A stretch of 64,000 nt of DNA from an uncultured Bacteroides sp. (GTDB lineage Bacteria; Bacteroidota; Bacteroidia; Bacteroidales; Bacteroidaceae): NCBI GenBank assembly GCA_944322355.1, contig CALUOT010000006.1, positions 1-64,000 on the forward strand. The letters run 5' to 3'. The translations under genes were made by a program, and so were the position numbers. Below the pieces are notes generated by a model, which saw only the letters and a list, made by a program, of their open reading frames with translations, had not been told where the DNA came from and made no database searches. Positions 28,287-37,124 of the stretch are shown in pieces. Each line of letters starts with the position of its first letter. The stretch's first letter is position 1.

Positions 28287-29672
28287 TTATTTGTTTTTCG
28301 TTATTTGTGCCATAAATTCTGCTTCGCATACCACTTTCTCTCCAACAAACACATACCCCTTCATGGTCGATATGCCTCTGCGGATGGGAGCCATTAACTC
28401 TACGCGGAAAAGGAGTGTGTCGCCAGGAACTACTTTTTGGCGGAATTTTACTCCGTCAATTTTCAAGAAGTAAGTGGAGTATCGTTCGGGTTCATCCACA
28501 GAGTTTAGTACTAACAAGCCTCCTACTTGAGCCATAGCTTCTATCTGGAGTACGCCAGGCATAACCGGCTCTTGGGGGAAATGTCCTTGGAAGAATGGTT
28601 CGTTGCTGGTAACATTCTTTACGCCTACGATGTAGTTGGCACCTATTTCGATGACTTTATCCACTAATTGAAAGGGATAACGGTGAGGAAGCAACTCGCG
28701 AATGCGATTCACATTCATCACCGGTGGACGATTGCAATCGTAAGTAGGAGCTTGTATCTCGTGCAGACGGATTTCTTTTCGCATCAGACGAGCGAATTTA
28801 TTATTGATGGTGTGACCTGGTCGCGTAGCGATGATACGTCCCTTGATAGGCTTGCCTATCAGTGCCAAATCTCCAATAACATCCAACAACTTATGACGTG
28901 CACATTCATTAGGCCATACGAGCGGCTTATGGTTGATATAACCTAATTGGCTGGCATCCATGTGGGGAACTCCCATTACGTCAGCCAGTTTGTCGAAATT
29001 TTCTTGTGACATCTGGCGTTCGTAGATAACAATAGCGTTATCTAAGTCTCCCCCTTTAATGAGTCCTGCTTGTAATAAAGGTTCTATTTCGCGTACAAAA
29101 ACGAAGGTACGACTGGCGGCTATTTCATCTTTGAACAGAGTCATATCCTCCAATGTAGCATATTGATTGGGGATGATGTTCGATTCATAGGAAACTAATA
29201 CATTTAAACTGAAATTCTCGTCGGGCAATACGATGATGGACGAGCCGGTGTTTTCATCTCGTACTTCTATTTTGGATTTGATGATATAGAAGTCTTTCAC
29301 TGCATTTTGTTCCTCGGTTCCTACACGCTCTATCTCTTGCACGTAATATTGAGCGCTACCGTCCAGTATGGGAAACTCAGGACCATTGACCTGTATCAGG
29401 CAATTGTCTATGCCCAATGCATAGAGAGCTGCCATACCATGTTCTACCGTACTGACTTTTACGCCATTCCTTGCCAGGACAGTGCCACGTGTCGTTTCTA
29501 CTACATTATCGGCTATTGCATCAATGATCGGTTGCCCTTCTAAGTCGATGCGTTGGATTTTATACCCGTGGTTTTCGGGTGCCGGCTGGAAAGTAACGGT
29601 CAGGTCAAGGCCCGTGTGAAGACCTTTTCCACTAAGCGAAAAGCTATCTTTCAGAGTCTTTTGTTTTAACAT
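28287..29672 (-). CDS. lpxC: Fused LpxC deacetylase and FabZ hydroxyacyl-ACP dehydratase
   Basis: 461 residues. Residues 1-about 305 are LpxC (UDP-3-O-acyl-N-acetylglucosamine deacetylase): zinc ligands in STVEHGMAALYALGID and HKLLDVIGDLALIG. Residues about 312-461 are FabZ: LLPHRYPFQLVDKVIEIG and the catalytic His/Glu segment FFQGHFPQEPVMPGVLQIEA. The fusion is normal for Bacteroidetes and joins lipid A commitment with fatty-acid dehydration, two pathways that compete for hydroxyacyl-ACP. It lies 3 bp behind lpxD. Confidence 0.97.
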   Translation of the reverse strand: MLKQKTLKDSFSLSGKGLHTGLDLTVTFQPAPENHGYKIQRIDLEGQPIIDAIADNVVETTRGTVLARNGVKVSTVEHGMAALYALGIDNCLIQVNGPEFPILDGSAQYYVQEIERVGTEEQNAVKDFYIIKSKIEVRDENTGSSIIVLPDENFSLNVLVSYESNIIPNQYATLEDMTLFKDEIAASRTFVFVREIEPLLQAGLIKGGDLDNAIVIYERQMSQENFDKLADVMGVPHMDASQLGYINHKPLVWPNECARHKLLDVIGDLALIGKPIKGRIIATRPGHTINNKFARLMRKEIRLHEIQAPTYDCNRPPVMNVNRIRELLPHRYPFQLVDKVIEIGANYIVGVKNVTSNEPFFQGHFPQEPVMPGVLQIEAMAQVGGLLVLNSVDEPERYSTYFLKIDGVKFRQKVVPGDTLLFRVELMAPIRRGISTMKGYVFVGEKVVCEAEFMAQITKNK

Positions 29673-29675
29673 GGG

Positions 29676-30725
29676 TTACTTCTCTTTATTATTTAATTCT
29701 TGTTTCAATGCATTTAATTCTTTGCGCAGTGCGTGAAGCTCAAAATACATGTCGGGCAGTTTGCGGAAGATGGCTTGCGACTTGAAATAAGGCTTCTCTT
29801 CCATAGGTGGGGTACCGATTAGTTGTTGGTTTCCTTTGGTACTGCTGGGTACGCCCGATTGAGCACCAAACACCACCCGGTCACCTATATGTATATGTCC
29901 CGCGATGCCTACCTGACCTCCGAACATACACCATTCCCCCACTTTCGTGGAACCGGCGACGCCTACTTGAGCCGCCATCACCGTATGCGAACCTATTTCG
30001 TCATTGTGAGCTACTTGCACTAAATTATCCAATTTGACTCCTTTGTGTACAATCGTAGCTCCCATGGTAGCACGGTCTATACACGTATTAGCTCCTATTT
30101 CTACATCATCTTCCAAGATGGTAATGCCAATTTGTGGAATTTTTTCGTAACCATCAGGGGTGGGAGCAAAACCGAATCCGTCAGCTCCAACGACACTCCC
30201 TGCATGAAGAATACAGCGATTTCCCACGCGGCAATCGTGATATATGGTGGTATGGGGATAAAGGATACAATCTTTCCCAATTTTAGCTCCGTCCCCCACA
30301 TTGGCATGGGGGTATATGGCTGTGTTGTCCCCAACTTCTGCCTGTTCACCTACATAGGCAAATGGGCCGATATAGACATTCTTACCTATTTTTGCCGTAG
30401 GGGCCACAAAAGCCATTGCGGAAGTGCCTGTTCGCTTGGGTTTGCTTTGTTCGTAAAGGGTGAGCAACTTGGCTAGGCTTTCGTAGGCATTATCTACTTT
30501 GATTAGAGTTGCTTTTACTTCATGCTGTGGGTTAAAGTCCTTGTTCACCAATATGATACTGGCTTTTGATTCATAGAGGTAGTGTTCGTACTTCGGATTG
30601 GACAAGAACGAAAGTGCTCCCGGTATGCCTTCTTCAATTTTGGCGAAGGTATGCACGGTCGCATGTTCATCTCCCACAATCTCACCTTTGAGATAGGATG
30701 CTATTTTTTGGGCAGAAAATTCCAT
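29676..30725 (-). CDS. lpxD: UDP-3-O-acylglucosamine N-acyltransferase
   Basis: 349 residues from [20 protein letters not shown]; the frame extends 11 codons upstream without family support. An LpxD N-terminal domain (1-about 100) is followed by hexapeptide repeats (about 105-310) with the catalytic His in [20 protein letters not shown], and a C-terminal coiled helix ([20 protein letters not shown]). It adds the second acyl chain in lipid A synthesis and continues the lpxD-lpxC/fabZ-lpxA order. Confidence 0.96.
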   Translation of the reverse strand: MEFSAQKIASYLKGEIVGDEHATVHTFAKIEEGIPGALSFLSNPKYEHYLYESKASIILVNKDFNPQHEVKATLIKVDNAYESLAKLLTLYEQSKPKRTGTSAMAFVAPTAKIGKNVYIGPFAYVGEQAEVGDNTAIYPHANVGDGAKIGKDCILYPHTTIYHDCRVGNRCILHAGSVVGADGFGFAPTPDGYEKIPQIGITILEDDVEIGANTCIDRATMGATIVHKGVKLDNLVQVAHNDEIGSHTVMAAQVGVAGSTKVGEWCMFGGQVGIAGHIHIGDRVVFGAQSGVPSSTKGNQQLIGTPPMEEKPYFKSQAIFRKLPDMYFELHALRKELNALKQELNNKEK

Positions 30726-30809
30726 AAATTCTCTTTTTAGATGGTTTTCAGGATACAAATAACGGATTTTTTTTTGATATATCCTTGCCCTTGGGGGAAT
30801 ATTTTCTAT

Positions 30810-32042
30810 TTATCTATGCAAACGTTGGTAGCATAGGTAGTATTTTTTTACTTTTTTCGATAAAAGGGATATGTTAAGCATATCTGAAGCTTCGGCGATA
30901 TTTTTCGTACTTCCGTCTTTGTAGATGATGTTGATACTATCGTCTGCCGGGTCGTACATGTTTTTCTCGATACTGGGGACGGAGATGAAGTACCGATTAG
31001 CTTCGTGTATGGAAATGTTCAGTTCTTGGCTGATGAGTCGGGCTAATTCTTCTTTTCGTTCTTCACTGGCTGGTTCAGTGGATATTTCTACTTTGAATAC
31101 CTTGCGGTTCACCATGTTTTGGCTGAGAGTAGAGAGCACTTTGTCAGGATGGGTACACCACACTTTGAGGGAAGTCCAGATATCGTTATCGTCCAGCAGA
31201 ATGAAGTTTTCCAAGCATTCGGGAGATTGATAAAATATTTCTCGATTGATGTCTTGATAGAGAAAAAATCGCAAAGCGGGCGAAGCAAAGAGTTCTTCCC
31301 CATGTGAAGCTAATTCTTTGGCTCGAAGTAATGTACTGATGAGCATTCGTTCATAGGCTACGGAAGCTTTATGCAAATACACTTGCCAATACATCAGACG
31401 GCGTGCCATGAGGAAATTTTCAATCGAGTAGATACCTTTGGATTCTACGACTAATTGGTCATCTTTTACATCAAGCATTTTGATGATGCGAGCCGAGCCA
31501 ATGTTGCCTTCGGTGACACCGGTGTAAAAGCTATCGCGCCTTAGGTAATCCAAACGATCCATGTCCAGTTGTCCACTTACCAGCTGGTGTAGGAAACGCT
31601 TGGGATATTCGTCTTTAAAAATCCGAATGGCAAGGCTTAGTTGACCATCCATTTCGTGATTGATGCGCTCCATCAGCATTAGGGAGATATCTTCGTGGGA
31701 TACCCCTTGCGCGATAGTATCTTCCAATACGTGTGAAAAGGGACCGTGTCCGATATCGTGCATTAAAATGGCAGCTTTAACAGCTTCAGCTTCGCTATCG
31801 AAAATGAAGTTTCCTTTAGCTGTGAGATGTTGAATAGCTTCTGTCATTAAATAATAAGCACCCAACGAATGCTGAAAACGGGTATGCTGGGCACCGGGAT
31901 AGACCACAGACGAGAGGCCCAATTGCTTGATGCGAGTCAAACGTTGAAGCAAAGGGTGCTTCACTAATTCGTAAAGCAACCCTTTGGGAATGGGGATGAA
32001 CCCAAATACGGGATCATTGATAATTTTTCTCTCGTAGGTCAT
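30810..32042 (-). CDS. HD-domain phosphohydrolase
   Basis: 410 residues. The HD-domain metal ligands are visible: H in GAQHTRFQHSLG, HD in AILMHDIGHGPFSHVLE and a later D in QLDMDRLDYLRRDSFYTGVT. This is the dGTPase/SAMHD1-like type, so a phosphohydrolase acting on a nucleotide is likely; the exact substrate is not known. It lies 24 bp behind dnaJ and 84 bp ahead of lpxD on the same strand. Confidence 0.88.
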   Translation of the reverse strand: MTYERKIINDPVFGFIPIPKGLLYELVKHPLLQRLTRIKQLGLSSVVYPGAQHTRFQHSLGAYYLMTEAIQHLTAKGNFIFDSEAEAVKAAILMHDIGHGPFSHVLEDTIAQGVSHEDISLMLMERINHEMDGQLSLAIRIFKDEYPKRFLHQLVSGQLDMDRLDYLRRDSFYTGVTEGNIGSARIIKMLDVKDDQLVVESKGIYSIENFLMARRLMYWQVYLHKASVAYERMLISTLLRAKELASHGEELFASPALRFFLYQDINREIFYQSPECLENFILLDDNDIWTSLKVWCTHPDKVLSTLSQNMVNRKVFKVEISTEPASEERKEELARLISQELNISIHEANRYFISVPSIEKNMYDPADDSINIIYKDGSTKNIAEASDMLNISLLSKKVKKYYLCYQRLHR

Positions 32043-32066
32043 GAATCATTTTCTTCTTTCTGATGT

Positions 32067-33230
32067 TTAATCGAAGAAACTCTTGAATTTGCGGAAAATT
32101 TTCTCCTTGACGGACGTGTTGGGTTTAAAGTTTTCCGATTGGGCTAACGCTTCCAAGGTTTTCTTTTCGTCTTTGGTCAAGGCTTCGGGGATATAGACAC
32201 TGACATTCACCAGTAAATCGCCCGAACCGTATCCGTTTACTTGTGGCAGACCTTTTCCACGCAAGCGGAGTACCTTTCCGGGTTGTGTTCCCGGTTCTAT
32301 CTTCACTTTTACTTTTCCGTCAAGGGTAGGAATCTCTACGGCTCCTCCCAATGTAGCAGTGGGGATACTCAACAGAAGGTTATATATCAAGTCGTTTTCA
32401 TCGCGAATCAACTCCTTGTCGGCTTCCTCTTCTATATAAATAAGGAGGTCGCCTGCTACTCCGTTGCGTTTCCCTGCATTACCTTTTCCATTCATGGTGA
32501 GTTGCATGCCCTCGGCCACTCCGGCAGGAATACGTACCGTTACCACCTCTTCTCCATACACAATGCCTTCACCCGAACATTCCTTACACTTATTTTTGAT
32601 AATGTGTCCTTCTCCTCCGCATGTAGGACAGGTTGTACGGGTCTGCATGGTGCCCAAGATGGTTTGCTGGTTGTGAATTATTGAACCTGTACCTTTACAC
32701 GTGGGGCACGTTTCCGTACCTCCACTTCCTTCGGCACCTGTGCCGTGGCAGTGAGAACAGGGAACGTATTTTTTCAGTTTGAACTTTTTTTCTACGCCAG
32801 TAGATATCTCCTTTAAAGTCAGTTTGACTTTTACCCGCAGGTCGGAACCTCGGTATTGACGTATGTTGCTTGAGCCATGGAAACTTCCGGAAAATCCGCT
32901 AAATCCACCTCGCCCGCCGAAAATATCACCGAACATAGAGAAAATGTCGTCCATAGACATGCCTCCGCTGAATCCTCCGTAAGGGCCTCCGTTGCCTGCG
33001 GCTCCTCCCACTCCCGCGAAGCCGAACTGGTCGTAGCGGGCACGTTTCTCCGGGTTACTTAGCACTTCGTAGGCCTCGGCGGCTTCCTTGAATTTTTCTT
33101 CTGCTTCCTTGTCACCGGGATTCTTATCCGGATGATATTGGATAGCTTTCTTGCGATAAGCTTTCTTAATTTCGTCGGCCGATGCTTTCTTATCGACCTC
33201 TAGCACTTCGTAGTAGTCTCTTTTTCCCAT
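32067..33230 (-). CDS. dnaJ: Chaperone DnaJ
   Basis: 387 residues, full type I DnaJ: J domain with HPD ([16 protein letters not shown]), Gly/Phe-rich linker (about 75-130), four CxxCxGxG zinc motifs ([32 protein letters not shown]) and the substrate-binding C-terminal beta domains. It delivers substrates to DnaK and stimulates its ATPase. It follows grpE by 20 bp; dnaK is not in the window. Confidence 0.98.
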   Translation of the reverse strand: MGKRDYYEVLEVDKKASADEIKKAYRKKAIQYHPDKNPGDKEAEEKFKEAAEAYEVLSNPEKRARYDQFGFAGVGGAAGNGGPYGGFSGGMSMDDIFSMFGDIFGGRGGFSGFSGSFHGSSNIRQYRGSDLRVKVKLTLKEISTGVEKKFKLKKYVPCSHCHGTGAEGSGGTETCPTCKGTGSIIHNQQTILGTMQTRTTCPTCGGEGHIIKNKCKECSGEGIVYGEEVVTVRIPAGVAEGMQLTMNGKGNAGKRNGVAGDLLIYIEEEADKELIRDENDLIYNLLLSIPTATLGGAVEIPTLDGKVKVKIEPGTQPGKVLRLRGKGLPQVNGYGSGDLLVNVSVYIPEALTKDEKKTLEALAQSENFKPNTSVKEKIFRKFKSFFD

Positions 33231-33250
33231 TTCGTATTAAAAAGTACGTT

Positions 33251-33826
33251 TTATTCGCCTACCACCACTTTGGCATGACGGATTACTTTGTCGTTCAACG
33301 TATAGCCCGTTTGTACACAGTCCAATATCTTTCCTTTTTTTTCTTCTTTGGGTGCCGGAATTACGGCGATAGCTTCGTGGAAGTCTGTGTTGAGAGGTTG
33401 GTCTTGGGTTTCGATGATTTTTACGCCATTGTGTCCAAGCACACTGATAAACTTGTTGTATATCAGTTCTACGCCTTCGCGTACGGCATCTACATCGGTT
33501 GCACTCTTCATATTTTTCAAGGCGCGCTCCAAATCATCCACTACGGGTAAGATGCTGGTCAGGGCTTTTTCGCCTCCATTCAGGATAAGTTCTGCTTTCT
33601 CCTTCATGGTGCGTTTGCGGTAGTTGTCAAATTCGGCTGATAAACGCAAATATTTGTCCTTCATAGCATCCAGTTCTGCCTGAAGTTTTGCTTCTTCCTC
33701 AGCGGGTTGTGTTTTTTCTTCCGCCTGGGGGCTTGTCGGCTCTTCTTCCCTTTCCTGAGGTTCGGTCTCGGGGGTAGCTTGAGCCTTCAGTTCTTCTTCG
33801 TTGATAGTTTCTTTTTTCGGATCCAT
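33251..33826 (-). CDS. grpE: Nucleotide exchange factor GrpE
   Basis: 191 residues. An acidic, disordered N-terminus (about 1-55, many Glu and Pro) precedes a long helix (KLQAELDAMKDKYLRLSAEF, then DNYRKRTMKEKAELILNGGE) and the C-terminal beta domain (GVKIIETQDQPLNTDFHEAI, then VQTGYTLNDKVIRHAKVVVG). It releases ADP from DnaK. It heads the grpE-dnaJ transcript and has two candidate promoters upstream, a sigma-54-like one shared with clpB and a TAnnTTTG box. Confidence 0.97.
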   Translation of the reverse strand: MDPKKETINEEELKAQATPETEPQEREEEPTSPQAEEKTQPAEEEAKLQAELDAMKDKYLRLSAEFDNYRKRTMKEKAELILNGGEKALTSILPVVDDLERALKNMKSATDVDAVREGVELIYNKFISVLGHNGVKIIETQDQPLNTDFHEAIAVIPAPKEEKKGKILDCVQTGYTLNDKVIRHAKVVVGE

Positions 33827-33867
33827 ATTTTCTTTGCTCTATTTGTTATACTATACTATGAAGCTAA

Positions 33868-33892
33868 TCGGACAAAAACTTTGCCAAAAAGC
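33868..33892 (-). promoter_or_regulatory. Sigma-54-like element upstream of grpE, shared with clpB
   Basis: Core TTGGCAAAGTTTTTGT on the minus strand, preceded by GCTTT and followed by CCGA; 21 of 25 bases equal to the clpB copy without gaps. The near edge lies 42 bp before the grpE start, against 45 bp at clpB. Confidence 0.6.
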
Positions 33893-33913
33893 TTCCTGTA
33901 GTGAAAAACGGCG

Positions 33914-33921
33914 CAAAGATA
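33914..33921 (-). promoter_or_regulatory. TAnnTTTG promoter box upstream of grpE
   Basis: TATCTTTG on the minus strand, 88 bp before the grpE start and upstream of the sigma-54-like element; probably the housekeeping promoter of grpE-dnaJ. Confidence 0.6.
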
Positions 33922-33924
33922 CTA

Positions 33925-33958
33925 TTTTTGTGCCACATTGTCAGATATGGCACAAAAA
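33925..33958 (-). terminator. Terminator of the guanine deaminase gene
   Basis: Perfect 11-bp stem TTTTTGTGCCA with TGGCACAAAAA, 12-base loop, starting right at the stop codon of the deaminase gene and ending just before the grpE promoter box. Confidence 0.8.
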
Positions 33959-34429
33959 TTAATAGGTTACTTTGTCTGCATTTTCTTCCCATTCCCGGAA
34001 GGCGACTTTGGCTTCTTCTGGCAGAAGTTCTTCGATAGGTTTGTGACGGTCTTCGCGTTTCAATGCCAATTCGTGGTAGATAAATGAGTCATCGAAGCCG
34101 ATGCGGGCAGCATCTACCTGATTGTTACCATAATATATTTTATCCAAATGTGCCCAATAGATGGCTCCCAGGCACATGGGACATGGTTCACACGAGGTGT
34201 AGATTTCGCAACCTGAGAGGTCGAACGTGTGTAGCTTAGTACAAGCTTCGCGGATGGCGCTTACTTCGGCATGAGCCGTAGGGTCATGGTTGGCCGTAAC
34301 CCGATTGACACCGGTTGCTATAACTTTTCCGTCTTTTACGATGACTGCTCCAAAGGGGCCTCCTCCGTTCTTTACATTTTCCAGCGAAAGCTCAATAGCT
34401 TTTCGCATAAAGTCTTCTTTTTTCATCAT
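33959..34429 (-). CDS. guaD: Guanine deaminase (CMP/dCMP deaminase fold)
   Basis: 156 residues from MMKKEDFMRKAIELSLENVK; the frame extends 17 codons upstream without family support. The zinc site is complete: HAE in DPTAHAEVSAIREAC and PCPMC in YTSCEPCPMCLGAIYWAH. GGPFGAVIVKDGKVIATGVN, GFDDSFIYHEL and the C-terminal aromatic end (DKVTY) resemble GuaD of Bacillus, so guanine deaminase (guanine to xanthine) is favoured over tRNA adenosine deaminase. It stands alone, divergent from the M23 gene across a repeat-rich gap. Confidence 0.85.
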   Translation of the reverse strand: MMKKEDFMRKAIELSLENVKNGGGPFGAVIVKDGKVIATGVNRVTANHDPTAHAEVSAIREACTKLHTFDLSGCEIYTSCEPCPMCLGAIYWAHLDKIYYGNNQVDAARIGFDDSFIYHELALKREDRHKPIEELLPEEAKVAFREWEENADKVTY

Positions 34430-34648
34430 AGTTTTTAATCCTTTGGGAGTAAAGATAAGGTTTATTCTTGGTTTTTCCAAACTTTAGGGTGGCTTTATGC
34501 AGGATAATTGGTTCAAAACCTTCTTGAGTCTTAACTAATAGATACATTTATGATAGGTACATATTTATGTTAATGGATTCGTGTATTCAAAGTTAGGATG
34601 AGGTATTTTATGTTTACATATTGCCGGAAGAAAAGAATCTGGTGGAAA
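34430..34648. other. Gene-free region upstream of guanine deaminase
   Basis: Probable 5' region of the deaminase gene; a weak box TATCTTTA (minus strand, 34450-34457) lies 21 bp upstream. No reading frame. Confidence 0.4.
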
Positions 34649-34736
34649 TTGGGTTACTACCCTACGGGTCGAATGTTAGTAACATAGAGGGGGAATGTTA
34701 GTAACCTTCGGCCCGAATGTTAGTAACCTTCCGGAG
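34649..34736. repeat. 22-bp array D (three clear units, word GAATGTTAGTAAC)
   Basis: Units start at 34671, 34693 and 34715 with 13 identical bases GAATGTTAGTAAC each, then a variable G/C-rich tail; a fourth, degenerate unit (with GGTTACTACCC) may precede at 34649. The word is itself a dyad, e.g. ATGTTA-G-TAACAT in unit 1. Confidence 0.9.
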
Positions 34737-34864
34737 ACGGCCTCAGAAGCCCTTCTAGGCAGGGTAAGGAAAAAGATATTCGGAATAGTTATAAATATAA
34801 ACAAATAACGACAGAAGAATCATTCTGAAGTTTCCGATAACCCCCACTTTCGCTTCCTTCAAGT

Positions 34865-34929
34865 GCCAGTTTAGCTCGCTAAACTGCCGGTTTATGTACC
34901 CTAAACCATGGGTTTAGAGTCCACAAACC
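34865..34929. repeat. 21/22-bp array E (three units, dyad GTTTA...TAAAC)
   Basis: Units start at 34865 (21 bp), 34886 and 34908 (22 bp). Each holds a palindrome: AGTTTA...TAAACT, GGTTTA...TAAACC, GGTTTA...CAAACC. Arm bases change in a paired way from unit 1 to unit 2 so that the dyad is kept. Confidence 0.85.
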
Positions 34930-34972
34930 CCTTCTTGAAATTTACTATTTATATGTATGAATTTGCGGATGC

Positions 34973-35038
34973 AAAACATACTATCTTCCGGTAGATAACA
35001 TACGATGTTATCCGGCATAACATTAAATGTTCCGCCTC
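34973..35038. repeat. 22-bp array F (three units, words AAAACATAC / ATAACAT)
   Basis: Units start at 34973, 34995 and 35017. Unit 2 contains the perfect dyad ATAACAT-ACG-ATGTTAT and unit 3 AACATT-A-AATGTT. Unit 1 resembles units of the array at 62555 (15 of 22 bases). Confidence 0.88.
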
Positions 35039-35107
35039 GTCCCCTTTAAAGAAACTCCCTGTATCATTAAACGTATAATTCTTCATTCTTCATTTTTTAT
35101 TAAGTAT

Positions 35108-35277
35108 CTTTCACCCTTTCACCCGAGCATAAGCGTTTGATAATTAGTATAATATGGTGAAACATTCATCTTTCACCTATCTTTCACCTTTCAATCCTAT
35201 GTTTAACCACAAACCGTTGATAACCAATCTATTCTGGTGAAACTTCATTTGATAACCTGCTGTATCTCCGGTGAAAG
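35108..35277. repeat. Dispersed element X, first locus (full copy plus partial copies)
   Basis: The full copy (35108-35188) holds CTTTCACC twice, TTGATAA (35137), GGTGAAAC (35156) and CTTTCACC twice more. TTGATAA-N12-GGTGAAAC recurs 80 bp later (35217/35236) and again with 14-base spacing (35249/35270). The full copy aligns without gaps to 62680-62760 (58 of 81 bases). Confidence 0.85.
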
Positions 35278-35384
35278 CGAAAAAAGATATAAAAAAGGTT
35301 GAGTGCCTCTTGGAGAGGTCGAACAGCACACCCGAAGGTGAGTTTATTTTTTCGGTTTCCTGCCATAATCTCACGGATTTTTGG

Positions 35385-35392
35385 TATGTTTG
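35385..35392 (+). promoter_or_regulatory. Promoter box of the M23 peptidase gene
   Basis: TATGTTTG, 17 bp before the chosen ATG at 35409. It lies inside the longer open frame that starts at 35271, which argues for the later start. Confidence 0.65.
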
Positions 35393-35408
35393 CAAATCGT
35401 ATTATTTA

Positions 35409-37079
35409 ATGAGAAACAGACTGATGAGACATTTATATATCCTTATATTTCTGTGGATAGTGGGTTGGTGCAGGGCTTTTGCTGTTGGGGCAGACAGCAC
35501 GGCGTTTGACAATCCTTTTGCGCATCCCATTACTTTCAGTGGTAATTTCGGGGAGATTCGGGCCAATCACTTTCATGGCGGACTTGATTTTAAGACCGGA
35601 GGGGTGGAAGGAAAAGAAATGCGGGCATTGGCCGATGGATATATTTCGCGCATCCGGGTGACGCATGGTTCGGGCTATGTGCTTCATGTGGTGTATGGTG
35701 GATACGAAACCATCAATCGGCATCTTAGTGCTTTTGTGGGCGAAGTAGCCAAGCGTGTGGAAGATTTGCAGTACGAGCAGGAAAGCTGGGAGGTGGAAAT
35801 CGTACCTCATCCGGACGAATATCCAGTGAAGCGTGGGCAAGTGATCGCTCTTAGCGGGAATACAGGCTATTCCTTTGGGCCTCACTTACATTTGGATCTC
35901 ATCGAACAGGCAACGGGGGATTACGTGGATCCGCTTCCTTTCTTCCATACACAAGTGAATGACCATACGGCACCTCGGGCACAGGGTATTATGCTTTTCC
36001 CGCAAGCGGGTAGGGGAGTGGTGAATGGTTCCCTGTCTCGCTGTACTTTTGAAGTAGGGCGGACGAAGGACATTACGGCTTGGGGCGAGATAGGGGTAGG
36101 TATCCGCGCCTACGATTACATGGATGGTGTCTCTAATAGATATGGAGTACATACCGTTATCCTGGAAGTAGATGGCAAAGAGGTGTTTCGTAGCGTAGTA
36201 GATCGATTTGCTTACGAAGAAAACCGTTACATCAACTCATGGACCTACGGGCAATATATGAAATCGTTTGTTGAGCCGGGCAATCGGCTGCGTATGCTGC
36301 ATGTTTCGAATGGTAATCGGGGACTGATAACCATTGATGAGGAACGTCCTTACCGTTTTGTCTATACATTGGTTGATGCATTAGGCAATACGTCGAAAGT
36401 AGATTTTACTGTGCAGGGAAAACGGACGGAAATTGCTTCGATGGATCATCCGGAGAAATATACCTTTCGTTGGAATCGTGTGAACTACTTGCAAGAGCCG
36501 GGATTGGAATTGATATTGCCACGAGATGTATTGTATGATGATGTGTATCTGAACTATGCGGTCCGAGCCGATAAGGAGAATGTGGCTTATACGTATCAAC
36601 TGAACGATCGGAACATACCTTTGCACCGTGCCTGTGAAATGCGTATAGGTTTGCGTCATCATCCTGTGCAGGACAGTACGAAGTATTATGTAGCCAGTGT
36701 CAGCCGTACGGGACGCAAGTATAACATGGGGGGTACGTATGAAGATGGCTATATGAAAGTACAGGTGCGTGACCTTGCTACATACACCGTTTGTGTGGAT
36801 ACCGTTCCGCCTCAGTTGATTCCTGTCAATCCCGGCCGTTGGGGACGTACAGGGCGCATTGTGATTCAGGCTAAAGATACGCAAACGGGTATTGCTTCTT
36901 ATCGGGGAACCATCGACGGTAAGTATGCCCTCTTTGGTAAACCGAATTCCATCAAAGGGGATTTAGTATGCCGGCTCGATCCCGAACGGCAGAAACGAGG
37001 AGGAAGCCATGTACTGAAACTGATGGTGACCGATGGATGCGGAAACACTACCGTGCGACAGTATCATTTCACGTGGTAA
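35409..37079 (+). CDS. Secreted M23-family peptidase (LytM-type)
   Basis: 556 residues from MRNRLMRHLYILIFLWIVGW (a second ATG lies five codons later). A GTG 138 bases upstream keeps the frame open but lies before the promoter box and inside element X. After the signal peptide comes an M23 domain (about 25-185) with the zinc ligands in HFHGGLDF and GPHLHLD, i.e. HxxxD and HxH, so it is probably an active peptidoglycan endopeptidase. The C-terminal two thirds are beta-rich, with no domain I can name. The C69 dipeptidase gene follows after 45 bp. Confidence 0.9.
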   Translation: MRNRLMRHLYILIFLWIVGWCRAFAVGADSTAFDNPFAHPITFSGNFGEIRANHFHGGLDFKTGGVEGKEMRALADGYISRIRVTHGSGYVLHVVYGGYETINRHLSAFVGEVAKRVEDLQYEQESWEVEIVPHPDEYPVKRGQVIALSGNTGYSFGPHLHLDLIEQATGDYVDPLPFFHTQVNDHTAPRAQGIMLFPQAGRGVVNGSLSRCTFEVGRTKDITAWGEIGVGIRAYDYMDGVSNRYGVHTVILEVDGKEVFRSVVDRFAYEENRYINSWTYGQYMKSFVEPGNRLRMLHVSNGNRGLITIDEERPYRFVYTLVDALGNTSKVDFTVQGKRTEIASMDHPEKYTFRWNRVNYLQEPGLELILPRDVLYDDVYLNYAVRADKENVAYTYQLNDRNIPLHRACEMRIGLRHHPVQDSTKYYVASVSRTGRKYNMGGTYEDGYMKVQVRDLATYTVCVDTVPPQLIPVNPGRWGRTGRIVIQAKDTQTGIASYRGTIDGKYALFGKPNSIKGDLVCRLDPERQKRGGSHVLKLMVTDGCGNTTVRQYHFTW

Positions 37080-37124
37080 ACGAATAACAAGCGGAAAATA
37101 GATATTCATTTAAATAGATACATT

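Noticed and set aside
35271..35408. N-terminal extension of the M23 peptidase from a GTG
   Set aside because: It runs through element X and the promoter box, and the signal peptide begins only at 35409.
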